Part shown: positions 24,101 through 32,556 of the stretch, piece by piece
How positions within the stretch are numbered: the first letter of the stretch is position 1
Layout of the letters: each line of letters begins with the position of its first letter
Source: Nipponacmea schrenckii
Lineage: Eukaryota > Mollusca > Gastropoda > Lottiidae
Length of the DNA stretch: 64,000 bases
Assembly (NCBI GenBank): GCA_030562195.1
Contig: JAUJPP010000003.1
Span: 15,345,398-15,409,397 of the forward strand
Direction of reading: 5' to 3'
Translations under genes and position numbers: made by a program
The notes under the pieces: generated by a model
What the model was told of the DNA's origin: nothing
Databases searched by the model: none
Seen by the model: only the letters and a program-made list of their open reading frames with translations

Positions 24101-26832
24101 ACATTAGATGTAACGAATAAAACATGGTATATTTACATTAGATGTAATGAATAAAACATGGTATATTTACATTAGATGTAATGAATAAAACATAATATAA
24201 AGGTTTATTTTAGATTTTATTAGACAAATAAAGCATGGTATATTTACATTAGTTGTAATGAAAAAAAACATAATATAACGGTATATTTTAGATTTGATTA
24301 GACAAATAAAGCATGGTATATTTACATTAGATGTAATGAATAAAACATAAAATAACGGTATATTTTAGATTTGATTAGACAAATAAAACGTATTAAGATA
24401 TATTTAAATCAGATGTAAAAATAAAGCAGAACAGAATGTATTTTACATTATTAGATATAATGAATAAAACAGGTAAATAAAACAGTTAAATAAAAAATAA
24501 ATCAAGTAAATAAAACAGATTAGAATATATTTTTAGAAGATGTTATAAAACAAAGTGGAGTCAATCTGTATTAAGTTGTTTGGGACGTGTGCTTTCCCAG
24601 ACACGCACATAAGTTTTCCCCTGGAAATTTACGGTTAAAACCCTCGGTAACATATATATGAGTATTCTTAATAAAGAAATCAGAGCATGTTGTATTTAAC
24701 CAAAAATTAAGAATTGTGGGATACCGAAACTCAAAACGGCAATGGCTCTACTTTAGGTCCTTATTGTATCAAGAAACATGACACGCTTTGATTGATTGAA
24801 AATACTATCTTTGGGACAGGTATTAGTTAGATAATTTCTTAACTTAAAATACGAGAAAAAAAAGATAATTGCGTGGCAAATAAAATTTGTCACGTAGCCC
24901 AAACGGAAAAAGATAGACTATTTCTGTTTTCACCAATGGTTTTTATATGGGCTGGAATCAAAAATGAATATCTAACATGAAATTTTCACTAAACCGAAAG
25001 TGGCTAATTGCATAATATGCAAATAAGATTTCAAGCTAGCTCGGGCCCTAATAGTCGCATCGGTCTGAAATTTACAGGATATAGATAGATAGACAGTGCA
25101 ATTAAAACTGCATCATCAAAATTTTTTGATCACTTCCGGTTTGGGCGTGGGGACTTCCGGTTTTTTCTTCTCATGTCGGGCGACCCTGCTTCCGATGTAA
25201 TTCAAGATTCTAAACAAAATCAGTATATTTTAGCTATACTAAATGATTTTAATCCCCTGAGATGAAGAAAAATTAAATACAAAAGTTGCGCATGCGCAGT
25301 TTTCAAAAATGGCAAATTTTCTTAAAAATGTAATAAGTCCGCCAATTATTAACCGATTTTTATGATTTTGGTGTTTATCGAAACCTTGATACTTTATCTA
25401 AAAAATGTTGGGAACAGAATTTTGATTTTCGAATTTGAATTTTTTTATGACCGTTCGAATTTTTCGAAAATTTAAAACTCTATATCTCGTGACCTTGACC
25501 TTAAATGACCTTGACATTTGAGATGTAGAATGTCATTGACCTCAGCTGTCTATAGATGTGCTGATATTACATGACAAATATTAACTTCCGGTTTTATAGC
25601 CCACCGAAATCTGACTATTTTGCAATTTTGGATGGTTATGTTACACTTTCGGGCTCTAATGTTCGGATCGATCTGAAATGTACAGGATATAGATAGATAC
25701 GCAACACAATTAAAAATATATCATCAAAATTTTTTGATCACTTCCGGTTTGGGCGTGGGGACTTCCGTTTTTTTTTTATCTCATTTCAGGCGACCCTACA
25801 TCCCGTGTAATTCAAGAATGTAAACAATTAGCTATACAAAATAATTTGCATCCCTCGAGAAAAAAAAAATTCCAATTGCTAATAAAATTTATTTATTTTT
25901 TGTAAAATTTTTGCATACAAATTCAAAAAATATCTCTTTATAAAGCTGTGAATTAGCAAATTATCACATAGCTTGAATTTTCTCTCTATGTTAATTACAA
26001 CCAAAGTTACAAAATAATGTTTAAATTTGAATATAGAGAGTTTAAATTTCATGACAAATTGACATCTTACTACCTACTTAAATTTTAGTTTGGAATTTAT
26101 GTAAATATCCTACCGAAATCTTAGACATGTACAAAAATCTAATAAGGAACTGATAGTAGAAACTTATAGTAGAAAAAATTGCCTATATAGCGGAAAGTTT
26201 ACGCTTACAATTGTAGGCTGAAAAGTACCGGAATTGAAAGCTAGCAGGTTAGAAGTTTCAAAATGTTCGAAATCCATGGGATAACGCACAGTTGCCACGC
26301 TCGGAGCTGTTCACAGTTCTAGTTCTTATTTTTTTTTTATTAATGTATTTTATAAATCTCAAGTGTAAAAAAAAATTGGAAATTTTTCAGTAGATGTAAT
26401 GAATGTTACTTTGGACAGTTGATGTATATCGAATTTTACGGATTATTATTTTGATTATATTTTGAATGTAGACTTCTTAAACATTTCAACCAACACTATC
26501 TCTGATTTTAAATAAAAGTTAATCTCTATAAAAGCATATTTCATACTTATAATGTGTGCTCTTGTGTAAATTTTTATTGGCGCAATGCCTTTCAGTATTG
26601 GAGGCTGATTTCACAATTCATTTATAAGTAAAGATGTTTTAGTGAAATTTCAAATGCGAAGACAGTAGTTGTATGTATGTTGGGGATTTCTTGGTGCTCT
26701 AAATTGCACTACGTCTCACCTGCGAGGCTGGGAGAGATACACAGGGCAGTGATAATCAGCCATGTAAATCCCTCCCACTGCCCTGACCGGGATAATGTCA
26801 TTGGTTTCTCTGTCGTCAGTTCTGACAACTTT
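9036..26832 (-). CDS. Secreted ApeC (apextrin C-terminal) protein with tandem Cys modules: whole gene
   Basis: Gene-level entry; exons are listed separately. Order 5' to 3': signal peptide (26801-26720), VWC-like exon (23762), three Cys modules (22207, 20207, 19894), ApeC domain over three exons (19658, 18817, 18489), then Cys modules at 17725, 17139, 16729, 16118, 14863, 14582, 14217, 13925, 13536, 12505 and 11814, then a terminal exon at 10757 or the set 9975, 9438, 9175. The route ending at 10615 gives roughly 920 residues; the route ending at 9036 roughly 1000. All introns are phase 1. ApeC proteins in other invertebrates are secreted or cytosolic innate-immune and microbe-binding factors; the role here is inferred from the domain. 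I do not recognise this exact architecture. Exon calls are by eye, without transcripts. Confidence 0.82.
9322..9438 (-). CDS. ApeC locus exon 22: Cys module
   Basis: 39 residues, phase 1/1: CSYEGQC-x14-CMKFFC. Acceptor ATATTTCAG, donor GTAAGT. Confidence 0.76.
9841..9975 (-). CDS. ApeC locus exon 21: Cys module
   Basis: 45 residues, phase 1/1: C-x9-C-x10-C-x4-C with GCSKFTCEK. It lies 3' of the terminal exon at 10615, so it is used only if that exon is skipped or if it belongs to a separate truncated gene. Confidence 0.72.
10192..10325 (-). pseudogene. Decayed Cys-module exon
   Basis: The two halves of a module are visible in different frames: KCVQMGGGSVDDV before a stop, then KTCSDTYKCTLVFESS before another stop. 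The second half keeps the C-x5-C element. No usable exon can be drawn, so it looks like a dead module between the two terminal exons. Confidence 0.4.
10615..10757 (-). CDS. ApeC gene terminal exon, version 1 (CxC cap)
   Basis: Phase-1 acceptor (TTGTTACAG), 46 residues and a TAA stop. C-x6-C-x21-C-T-C-x7-C, ending CASQTPV. The CxC arrangement is shared only with the terminal exons at 9175 and 61783, so this is a C-terminal cap. A minus-strand AATAAA lies about 235 nt downstream (near 10380). Confidence 0.78.
11701..11814 (-). CDS. ApeC gene exon 19: Cys module
   Basis: 38 residues, phase 1/1: CLVGDGC-x10-CYKKKC plus an extra Cys. Acceptor TTATTAG, donor GTAATT. Confidence 0.78.
12392..12505 (-). 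CDS. ApeC gene exon 18: Cys module
   Basis: 38 residues, phase 1/1: CSFNGSC-x10-CKEYEC. Acceptor TTTTTCAG, donor GTAAAT. Confidence 0.8.
13420..13536 (-). CDS. ApeC gene exon 17: Cys module
   Basis: 39 residues, phase 1/1: CSTNDGKC-x10-CSTYKC, ending PVIGG. Donor GTAAGA. Confidence 0.8.
13565..13764 (-). CDS. ApeC gene: unusual exon with in-frame stop (possible alternative terminus)
   Basis: After a TTTTTCCAG acceptor the phase-1 frame reads about 65 residues with four cysteines that do not fit the module (NCSLSDSDALRQTFC, then TC and VC), and ends CTLYLRT-stop. It could be an alternative last exon. It could also be an internal exon using a weak phase-1 donor (ATG|GTCAAA near 13610), or chance. 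No homolog recognised. Confidence 0.42.
13809..13925 (-). CDS. ApeC gene exon 16: Cys module
   Basis: 39 residues, phase 1/1: CELKNGTC-x10-CSVRQC, ending LVAISGG. Donor GTATGA. Confidence 0.8.
14092..14217 (-). CDS. ApeC gene exon 15: Cys module
   Basis: 42 residues, phase 1/1: CSHLGRC-x10-CSNFTC. Contains N-glycosylation sequons NCS/NFT. Donor GTATGT. Confidence 0.8.
14466..14582 (-). CDS. ApeC gene exon 14: Cys module
   Basis: 39 residues, phase 1/1: CADNNGTC-x10-CWDYEC, ending LVIVGG. Donor GTGAGT. Confidence 0.8.
14738..14863 (-). CDS. ApeC gene exon 13: Cys module
   Basis: 42 residues, phase 1/1: CMFGGKC-x10-CIDYVC. Good acceptor and GTAAGA donor. Confidence 0.8.
15398..15868. mobile_element. 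TTAA-flanked MITE (piggyBac-like ends), copy 1
   Basis: 471 bp, ends AGGGGCAC ... GTGCCCCT, flanked on both sides by TTAA (15394-15397 and 15869-15872). Lies in the intron between the modules at 16118 and 14863. A copy of the same length sits inverted at 59042-59511. TTAA duplication is typical of piggyBac and Kolobok families. No transposase. Confidence 0.75.
15996..16118 (-). CDS. ApeC gene exon 12: Cys module
   Basis: 41 residues, phase 1/1: CTSGDTC-x11-CVTLQC. The donor GTCCTT is weak, but is the only one keeping phase. Confidence 0.72.
16616..16729 (-). CDS. ApeC gene exon 11: Cys module
   Basis: 38 residues, phase 1/1: CRNEGSC-x10-CFKKMC. The acceptor is a weak TATTGAAG; donor GTAGTT. 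The module pattern supports it. Confidence 0.72.
16990..17139 (-). CDS. ApeC gene exon 10: Cys module with long spacer
   Basis: 50 residues, phase 1/1: CYENNIC-x14-CYERTC and a long tail. The C2-C3 spacer is four longer than typical. Confidence 0.78.
17597..17725 (-). CDS. ApeC gene exon 9: Cys module with C2 replaced by Tyr
   Basis: 43 residues, phase 1/1. CVYENGDY-x12-CITYKC: the second Cys of the consensus is Tyr, leaving three. Donor GTTAGT, acceptor TTTTGTAG. Confidence 0.76.
18346..18489 (-). CDS. ApeC gene exon 8: ApeC domain, end
   Basis: 48 residues, phase 1/1. Reads AMEWDIEHFSFADD, then LNGTIPRT and DNNTLIYLCHYKPLTC, the last strand and closing cysteines of ApeC. Exons 6-8 together give about 226 residues, the usual size for this domain. 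Confidence 0.85.
18572..18817 (-). CDS. ApeC gene exon 7: ApeC domain, middle
   Basis: 82 residues, phase 1/1. Starts FTEGYIKMIDFSGN, then LPDGEYDDNSTLLQFCCRND, LLLPSGKPFVLFM and ENETECQDVR. These match the ApeC core: PDG-x-Y, the vicinal FCC-R-x-DG, LP-x-x-x-PF-x-L, and CQ-x-V. Confidence 0.88.
19371..19658 (-). CDS. ApeC gene exon 6: ApeC domain, first part
   Basis: 96 residues, phase 1/1. Contains LWPRGYYGLLRPIGGCPD and, near the end, WDPGRYCILRVNGSCPR. These are the paired W-P-x-G-x-Y-G ... GCP and W-x-x-G-x-Y-C-I ... CP motifs of the ApeC domain. The phase-1 join to exon 7 makes an Asn codon. Confidence 0.87.
19778..19894 (-). CDS. ApeC gene exon 5: Cys module
   Basis: 39 residues, phase 1/1: CSSVNHGC-x10-CAVYQC. 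Acceptor GTTTTAG, donor GTTAGT. Directly precedes the ApeC domain. Confidence 0.8.
20091..20207 (-). CDS. ApeC gene exon 4: Cys module
   Basis: 39 residues, phase 1/1: C-x6-C-x10-C-x4-C (CRADNGDC ... CDTYEC) plus one extra Cys. Acceptor ATTTTAG, donor GTATAG. Confidence 0.8.
20286..20559. mobile_element. MITE with about 34-bp inverted ends
   Basis: The left end CACCATTATCCCCCTACAC..ATTCATGTCACGCC is matched inverted by 20525-20559 at roughly 80%. 274 bp, in an intron of the ApeC gene. No ORF. Confidence 0.55.
20736..20816 (+). repeat. Two-copy 37-bp tandem repeat
   Basis: The unit AGACAAGAAAACATCTAG(T/C)TGTGTGAAGGTAG occurs twice with one change, followed by a partial third. Confidence 0.5.
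21324..21728. mobile_element. MITE with 33-bp inverted ends
   Basis: The left end starts ATTTTATTTGACAAAATAAC and matches inverted 21695-21728 with about two differences. 405 bp, inside the intron between exons 3 and 4 of the ApeC gene. Confidence 0.65.
22091..22207 (-). CDS. ApeC gene exon 3: Cys module lacking C1 and C4
   Basis: 39 residues, phase 1/1. It has the module layout, but only the two inner cysteines remain (TC-x10-GC). The positions of C1 and C4 are both Val. Flanked by good TTTTTCAG and GTAAGT sites. Confidence 0.72.
22208..23606. other. Intron of the ApeC gene; one short dispersed repeat
   Basis: No exon seen. 22936-23015 (TGAATCGATAG.CGGCGCTTCTTGCTC ... GGAAATTATCTT) is similar to 63157-63235, so a short dispersed repeat is present. 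Confidence 0.45.
23607..23762 (-). CDS. ApeC gene exon 2: VWC-like Cys-rich module
   Basis: 52 residues, phase 1 on both sides (CCAG acceptor, GTATGT donor). Cysteines are C-x4-C-x-C-x19-C-x4-C with the stretch CYMDGIYYDAGQTWTK and PCTTYKCHEDGSFTP. This resembles part of a von Willebrand factor C domain. The alternative acceptor four bases downstream (CTAG) would break phase with exon 1. Confidence 0.78.
23960..24520 (+). repeat. 34-bp minisatellite in ApeC intron
   Basis: Tandem units of ACATGGTATATTTACATTAG followed by ATGTAATGAATAAA, 34 bp. The four central units (24054-24190) are nearly identical and the flanks are diverged. Confidence 0.75.
24871..26322. mobile_element. Hairpin-ended CTTCCGGT-rich repeat, copy 1
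   Basis: Begins with a hairpin GCGTGGCAAAT-AAA-ATTTGTCACGT. Ends AGTTGCCACGC, then TGTTCACAGTTCTAG followed by T-rich DNA. Inside are two diverged copies (25040-25260 and 25650-25860) of a block with TCACTTCCGGTTTGGGCGTG. Related to 54163-60010. The hairpin just before CTAG-T recalls Helitron 3' ends, but this is only a resemblance. Confidence 0.5.
26720..26832 (-). CDS. ApeC gene exon 1: start codon and signal peptide
   Basis: Acceptor at 26833 (TTTTTTTCAG), 31 nt of 5' UTR, ATG at 26801-26799, then 27 codons ending in phase 1 at donor GTGAGA. The residues GFTWLIITALCISPSLA form a hydrophobic core with small residues at the likely cleavage site. The joined next codon gives Ala, so the mature chain starts near ASVNSFQYC. 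An untranslated exon must lie upstream. Confidence 0.78.
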
Positions 26833-27870
26833 CTGAAAAAAATATATAATATTAAATCGTTTTTGCAATGAAGGTTTTTCGAGAATAGCAATGCTGGTTA
26901 ATACTACAATACCTACACAGGGTTAAATTTTTTTTTTCTCGGTCCATTATTGTCCCAATGATGCGTCGTTATCATTGACTAAGACCAGTAGCCTACTGTT
27001 TCTTGAAGATAATAAGAGCATAACAATGTGTTCAATAATTTTAGTCAATTTTTTTTTACAATTTGTTTGGAATTAAGACATGTTATATCAGAAACGTAGA
27101 ACGTATAGGTAAATAATATACATGAAAGAACTCAGTTGATAAATATGACAGTCACGTGTCAAGTCTGATATCAATTATTTAATTCGGTCTTTATTATAAC
27201 ACTCGTGCTAATATACCTAATCAATCTAAGATAATTCGAGAGATTTTGTAATATAAACAACGATAATGTTAATAATAATATTAAAAGTCAGAACTAACCG
27301 TTTGGATGTGGTAACAGTTTCCTTTGAGATGCAAGAAGAATGCTATTTAATAGAGATCTCATGGACCTAATATTCTCTTAGCTTCTTTTCAATTTCTTCA
27401 AGTTTAGAGCAACAGCTTGGTATTAGAAAGTCAATCTATTGTATTGATTAGAAATAATATATACTGGAACTATGAACTTTAAATAACCAATAGAATTCCT
27501 TCAGTCAACAAAAAAAACTTTTATTTGTATACAATTCTACCAAATGAGCTTTTATGAGGATCGATGCCTGCATATTATTTTATTCGTGACAACAACTTCA
27601 TCTAATCTGATCCACGTCCACCAACCATATTATTATTTTAAAATCACCCAAAGATATGCTGAAAAAACCTTTTCCCAAATCTTCAATTGATCATGGTCTA
27701 TATGAGCTGTATTTGTATTTCTTTATCTATGAATGTTAATAATTCAAAACAAACGCTACACATTGAAATGATCTAACGGCGTCTATTTGTTTATATGATA
27801 AATAAATTAAATTTTAAATTTAAATTGAGTTCAAGAGAACTTATTTTGATAAATTGTTGGACTACTATAC
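26833..27870. other. Upstream region of the ApeC gene
   Basis: It should contain the untranslated first exon and promoter of the ApeC gene. A possible donor (AAACG|GTTAGT, minus strand near 27302) is present, but nothing proves an exon. Confidence 0.3.
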
Positions 27871-27937
27871 CTGTTTTGTTGATAGCTAACGCGATTTCTT
27901 CGTATGCCTTGTTTTTGGCATGCGCATCCTTATATTC
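27871..27937 (-). pseudogene. Myb/SANT-like DNA-binding fragment
   Basis: 67-nt candidate exon (acceptor CTTTAAAG, donor GTATAG) reading EYKDAHAKNKAYEEIALAIN then KT. The K-N-x-A-(W/Y)-x-x-I-x-x-x-(L/I)-N pattern is that of Myb/SANT-like domains found in transposon-related and host proteins. No neighbouring exon was found, so it may be a relic. Confidence 0.33.
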
Positions 27938-28297
27938 CTTTAAAGAAACAACATAAACTACAGCCCACATTTCAACTAAAATATTTTCTGTCCCACTTTG
28001 GCGCCATGGTAGTCGCCATCTTGTAACGTCACATGATTCAACTCTGAATGCTGATAGGCTTTCAGCTTAAAGCTGTGCAGCTGAGCGTCTAACGCACACA
28101 TCCGATCGAAGCGTTTGCCGTGCAGAACGGCGCTCTGCTCATTTAACATGTTTGATCTTCACGAGCAGATCAGCTGAGCGCGGAGCAGAACGCTGTTTTG
28201 CTTGTGTGCGTTGGCCTTTAACGAAGCAGTGAAAATAATCCAACTAATGCTGAATTTTATGCGAAGACTTTTTGGAGGAATACATCTTTATTTTTGA

Positions 28298-28360
28298 TCA
28301 GACGCAATCGGGCGAGTTCATCGTACAAATTGTCTTTAATTGATATCGAGCTAGCTTTTG
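28298..28360 (-). pseudogene. Possible Penelope-like fragment
   Basis: Reads SIKDNLYDELARLRLI, similar to CDNLYEEVSRLPLV in PLE-1 (near 5200). Short and otherwise uninformative. Confidence 0.28.
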
Positions 28361-28639
28361 ACTTCTAACTCCAAGATTTTTCGTAAAGACACTATTTATT
28401 AGCATTGATGTAAGCAGTGAAACGAAATACGCGTTCGGTTCACTGTTCTGGTCTCTACTCCAAAACGTTGCGGAGGTCCCCCTCCAAATAGTAGAGTAGT
28501 TAGCCTTTAAGATACTGGTCAAATATCAAGCACCTATGAGAATCAGCTCCGACCTACAGCGTGATCACGAGGTTCATGCAGGCAAAAAAGACGATAAGCT
28601 TCGGTCAGAAAGTTCGGGATTCCGTACGGAAACATTGAC

Positions 28640-29095
28640 CCCGTCTGATGTCGGCATACAAGGGAACGAAATTGCAGCTGAACTCCCAAAAATAGGACTT
28701 GGACTATCAGAGATTGAACGGATAGAATAGAGTTTATCGGAAACGTGGAGCATGATCACTTAAGGCATCAGATCGACATGGGAGAAAACTTTCATAGATT
28801 CATTCCTCTTTCGATTTAACAATAGAAATAGTAGCAAAGGGCTCTTACACAACCTTACGACAGATCTGTCGATCGGTTGGCCGTCTGAGAATGATGGGAG
28901 AGGTACGAAACCACAGATACTAAAGCTGTGAATTAAGGGAAATAAGGCGACCAGTGGTCGATATAATGAAAACAGATAAACTGGATTACACCATGAAGAA
29001 TATTTTGTCCCATACGAGGGAGGGTATGTTAACAATTTGTGAGACAGTCTATTTTTTTTCTAAAGAAGTCAAGAATGATTACACGAGTAGCACAA
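28640..29095 (+). pseudogene. Degraded LINE ORF2 C-terminus (RNase H end)
   Basis: Plus-strand remains aligning with the minus-strand LINE at 49172-49690: SDVGIQGNEIAAELPKIGL matches the RNase H segment SHVGIQGNEIADELAKQGL. Weaker matches follow to HEEYF ... EGG and SLFFF. Many stops and frameshifts. It continues into purine-rich 3' UTR (29160-29267), which resumes at 31448 after the repeat element inserted there. Confidence 0.7.
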
Positions 29096-29267
29096 GAGAA
29101 GAGCGCCCTGCTCTTCTGAAGATGTGGCGATCATTGAGGTCTCCGATAGATTGTCAAGAAGAATAACAGAAGAAGAAGACACAGATGAAGCCCAAAAGCA
29201 CGTCGCTTTTCAGCATACAGAATCAACTAAGAAGAAGTAGAAGTACTACAAAAGAAGGACCACAGAG

Positions 29268-31447
29268 AAAGATAGCTTGCCAGGCAAGGTAATATACGCC
29301 CACTGGCAGCATTTATTTAAAATAAAAACTTTTCAGTAAGGTTACAATAAGTGGAATGAAATATTCAACCTTCCAACCTATTTTTTTCTAGGGTCTCTAG
29401 TTTCATTAAAAACTGTCAAGAATTGTACCTAATAACAACTCATTAAATATTTTTGGGTATTTTTATGATTTGCAATAGGGTTCACCCTTAATAATATTTT
29501 GATATTTTTAATTCTTAATAAGGCTCATCCTTGGTTGATATTAAACAATTTCAGCGAGTTTTGTCAAAAAGGAATGTTTAGAGTGTTCACAAGCCAAAAG
29601 TTGAAAGCGTTTTTGAAAACAGGCGCAATAACTGACACTAAATATTTTTCGATTTATCTGATTTTCAATAGGGTTTATCCTTGTGAGAAAACAAATACTA
29701 AAGCCAAGTTTCATCAAAATCCATTCAAAATTGTTCTTTCTAGATTGTTTACGAGTTAAATTGAACGCGTTTTCAAAAACAAGGTCAATAACTTGTACTA
29801 AATATTTTTCGATTTTCAATAGGGTTCATCCTTGGGAGACAACAAATACTCCAGCCAAGTTACATCAAAATCCATTAAAAATTGTTCTTTCTAGAGTGTT
29901 TACAAGCTAAAATTGAACGCGTTTTCAAGAACAAGGGCTATAACTGACACTAAATATATTTCTATTTATTTGATTTATAATAGGGTTCACCCTTGGGTAA
30001 AAACAAATACTCAAGCCAAAGTTAATCAAAATCCATTCAGAATAGTTCTTTCTAGAGTGTTTACAAGCTAAAATTGAATGCGTTTTCAAAAACAAGGGCA
30101 GTAACTCATACTAAAAATTTTTTCGATTTCGCTGATTTTCAATAGGGTTCATCCTTGAGTTATAACACACTCTCACACAAAGTTTCATAGAAATCCATCA
30201 AGAATTGTGCTATGTAGAGTGTTTACGAGACAAAAATTGAACGCGTTTAAAAGAACAAGGGCAATAATTCATATTAGATATATTTTGATATTTTTAATTT
30301 TCAATTAGGCTCATCCCTTGCGATATCCAACAATTTCAGTGAGTTTTGTCAACATTGGTCATGAATTGTACCTTCTAGAGTGTTTATTAGCCAAAAAGTT
30401 AAACCCGTTTTCAAACACAAGGGCAATAACTGACACTAAATATATTTCGATTTATTTGATTTTTAATAAGGTTCATCGTTGGGTAAAAACAAATACTCAA
30501 GCCAAGTTTTATCAAAATCCATTAAGAATTATTCTTTCTAGAGTGCTTACAAGCTAAAATTGAACGCGTTTTCAAACACAAGGGCAATAACTGATACTAA
30601 ATATTTTTCGATTTAACTGAATTTCAATAGGGTTCATCCTTAGGTGATTACAAATACTCATGCCAAATTATGTCAAAATCGCTCAAGAATTGTGACTTGT
30701 AGAGTGTTTACAAGGCAAAAATCCAACACATTTTATAGAACAAGGGCAATAATTCCTATTAAATATAGTTCGATATGTGCTATTTTCAAAAGGGTTCATT
30801 CTTGGGTGATATTAAACAATTTCAGCAAGTTTCGTCAAAATCGGTCAATAACTGTGCTTTGTAGAGTGTTTACAAGCTAAAAATTGAACGCGTTTTCAAA
30901 AACAAGGGCAATAACTGATATTAAATTTTTTTCGATTTTACTGGTTTTCAATAGGTTTCATCCTTGGGTGATAACAAATACTCAAGCCAAGTTTCATCAA
31001 AATCCATTAAGAATTTTTCTCTCAAGAGTGTTTACAAGCTAAAATTGAACGCGTTTTCAAGAACAAGGGCAATAACTCATACTAAATGTTTTTCGATTTC
31101 GCTGATTTTCGATAGGGTTTATCCTTGAGTTATAACATACTCTCACACCAAGTTTCATCAAAATCGGTCAAGAATTGCACGTTGTAGAGTGTTTACGAGC
31201 CATTCAAGAACAAGGGCACAAACTCATACTAATTTTTTCCGATTTCGCTGATTTTCAATAGGGTTCATCCTTGCGTGATCATAAACACTCATATTAAGTT
31301 TCATCTAAATCCGTCAAGAATTACACCGTGTAGAGTGTTTACGAGCAATTGTGGACGGACGGACGGACGGACGGACGGACGGACGGACGGACGGACGGAT
31401 GTGGGTGACGACAATATACGCCCCCCATTTCATGTGGGCGTATAAAA
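29268..31447. mobile_element. Pearl/Helitron-like repeat element, copy 2
   Basis: 2.2 kb. Unique 5' end identical in layout to copy 1 (GATAGCTTGCCAGGCAAGG), then about twelve tandem units of about 160 bp (for example 30471 to 30632 is one period), then (GGAC)n at 31353-31400. It ends with a hairpin TATACGCCC...GGGCGTATA just before the 3' end. Inserted in the degraded LINE 3' UTR. No ORF. Confidence 0.72.
31353..31400 (+). repeat. (GGAC)n microsatellite, about 12 units
   Basis: Perfect GGAC repeats at the 3' end of the repeat element. They are absent from copy 1, where the equivalent point reads directly into GTGGGTGACGACAAT. Confidence 0.9.
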
Positions 31448-32090
31448 AGAACTACAGAGAAAAAACTACAGTATAAGAAGACAGCATAGAGACAGAAGAG
31501 ACTATTGGAGAAGTGTCTCCTTACTCAACGTCTGCGATATGGATTATTTTCTTCCTTTTTTCACCCAAAGCGGACACAACCCATACCACCCACCAATTTT
31601 TTTTGTTCATTTGATGATGAGTCAATGCCCGTACGCTTTATTGTTCTTGAGGTGCTCTGATACTGCGGATGTTATTGGTTGGGGCTAAGTACAGGTGTTT
31701 TTGACCAATATAATCTTGGTCACAGGAACAAGCGGGTTTGTACACACAACCTTTGGCTAGAGTTAGAGCTAGAGTTTAGCATTGGCATTCAAAATGTCCT
31801 TGATTGTCCATCCTGACGAATATACAGTTTCAATGCGTAAAGTTTGTTTCATCAGTTTTCTGATCTAGTAAGATAATTTTCTTATGAATGGTATATAGAT
31901 TCGAATAGGTTTTGATGAAGGTTTTGGTTCAGGTGGATAACAATTATAGTTCGTGAATACCTGTTCTATATGTTGAAGTTCCATATCTAGACTTTCAGAA
32001 ACACAGATATTCATAGCACGTTGGATAAGGGTTGACACAATCCCATTCTAGACCTGGCTGGGATGGTTGGAGTTAAAATGTAGGTACTTG

Positions 32091-32336
32091 TCAGTGTGCG
32101 TTGGTTTTCTGTATCGCTGAACGGGAGATGGTTTCAACAGTGAATTTTATTCGGTTTTCTTTACCATTGCGATGATTTAAAAGATGTTGGGGGTCATCGG
32201 TGTACTTAAGTATGACGAAGGTGTCATCAACTTTCCGGAACCAGCAGATTGGTGTTATGGGCGATGTTCGAAGAGCATGTTCCTCAATATGTGTTATATA
32301 TACTTCTTTTATTAGAGGACAGAGGGGATTTCCCAT
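32091..32336 (-). pseudogene. PLE-2 RT palm fragment
   Basis: Reads MGNPLCPLIKEVYITHIEEH then ICWFRKVDDTFVILKYTDD. This is the G-x-PLSP ... E ... W-x-R-Y-VDD-T-F catalytic region of a Penelope RT, with V-D-D present. Truncated before the thumb by a stop at 32091. Confidence 0.72.
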
Positions 32337-32556
32337 TGATAAGCCATGTACCTGTTAGTATAGATCGTCGCCTCATTTGAAATAAGTTAATACAGTTAAT
32401 GGTGTTTTAAAAGATGCTTTCCTATAGAAGCACTGGCCTAGGTCACAAGTAGAGACTATGCTACGAATTTCAGTATACATCAATTGATAAGAAATTATCT
32501 ACTTCTAGAGAAATTTACAAGATAAAGCCATTAAATAAAAATACAAAGCGATTACT

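Noticed and set aside
28084..28218. Possible MITE with (T)AACGCACACA ends
   Set aside because: Only a 10-12 bp inverted match with a GC-rich, self-complementary interior; boundaries and target duplication could not be set.
30318..30880. Several 75-92 codon ORFs with similar sequence
   Set aside because: They arise from the same register of the 160-bp tandem unit and end in the same stop; repetition, not a protein family.
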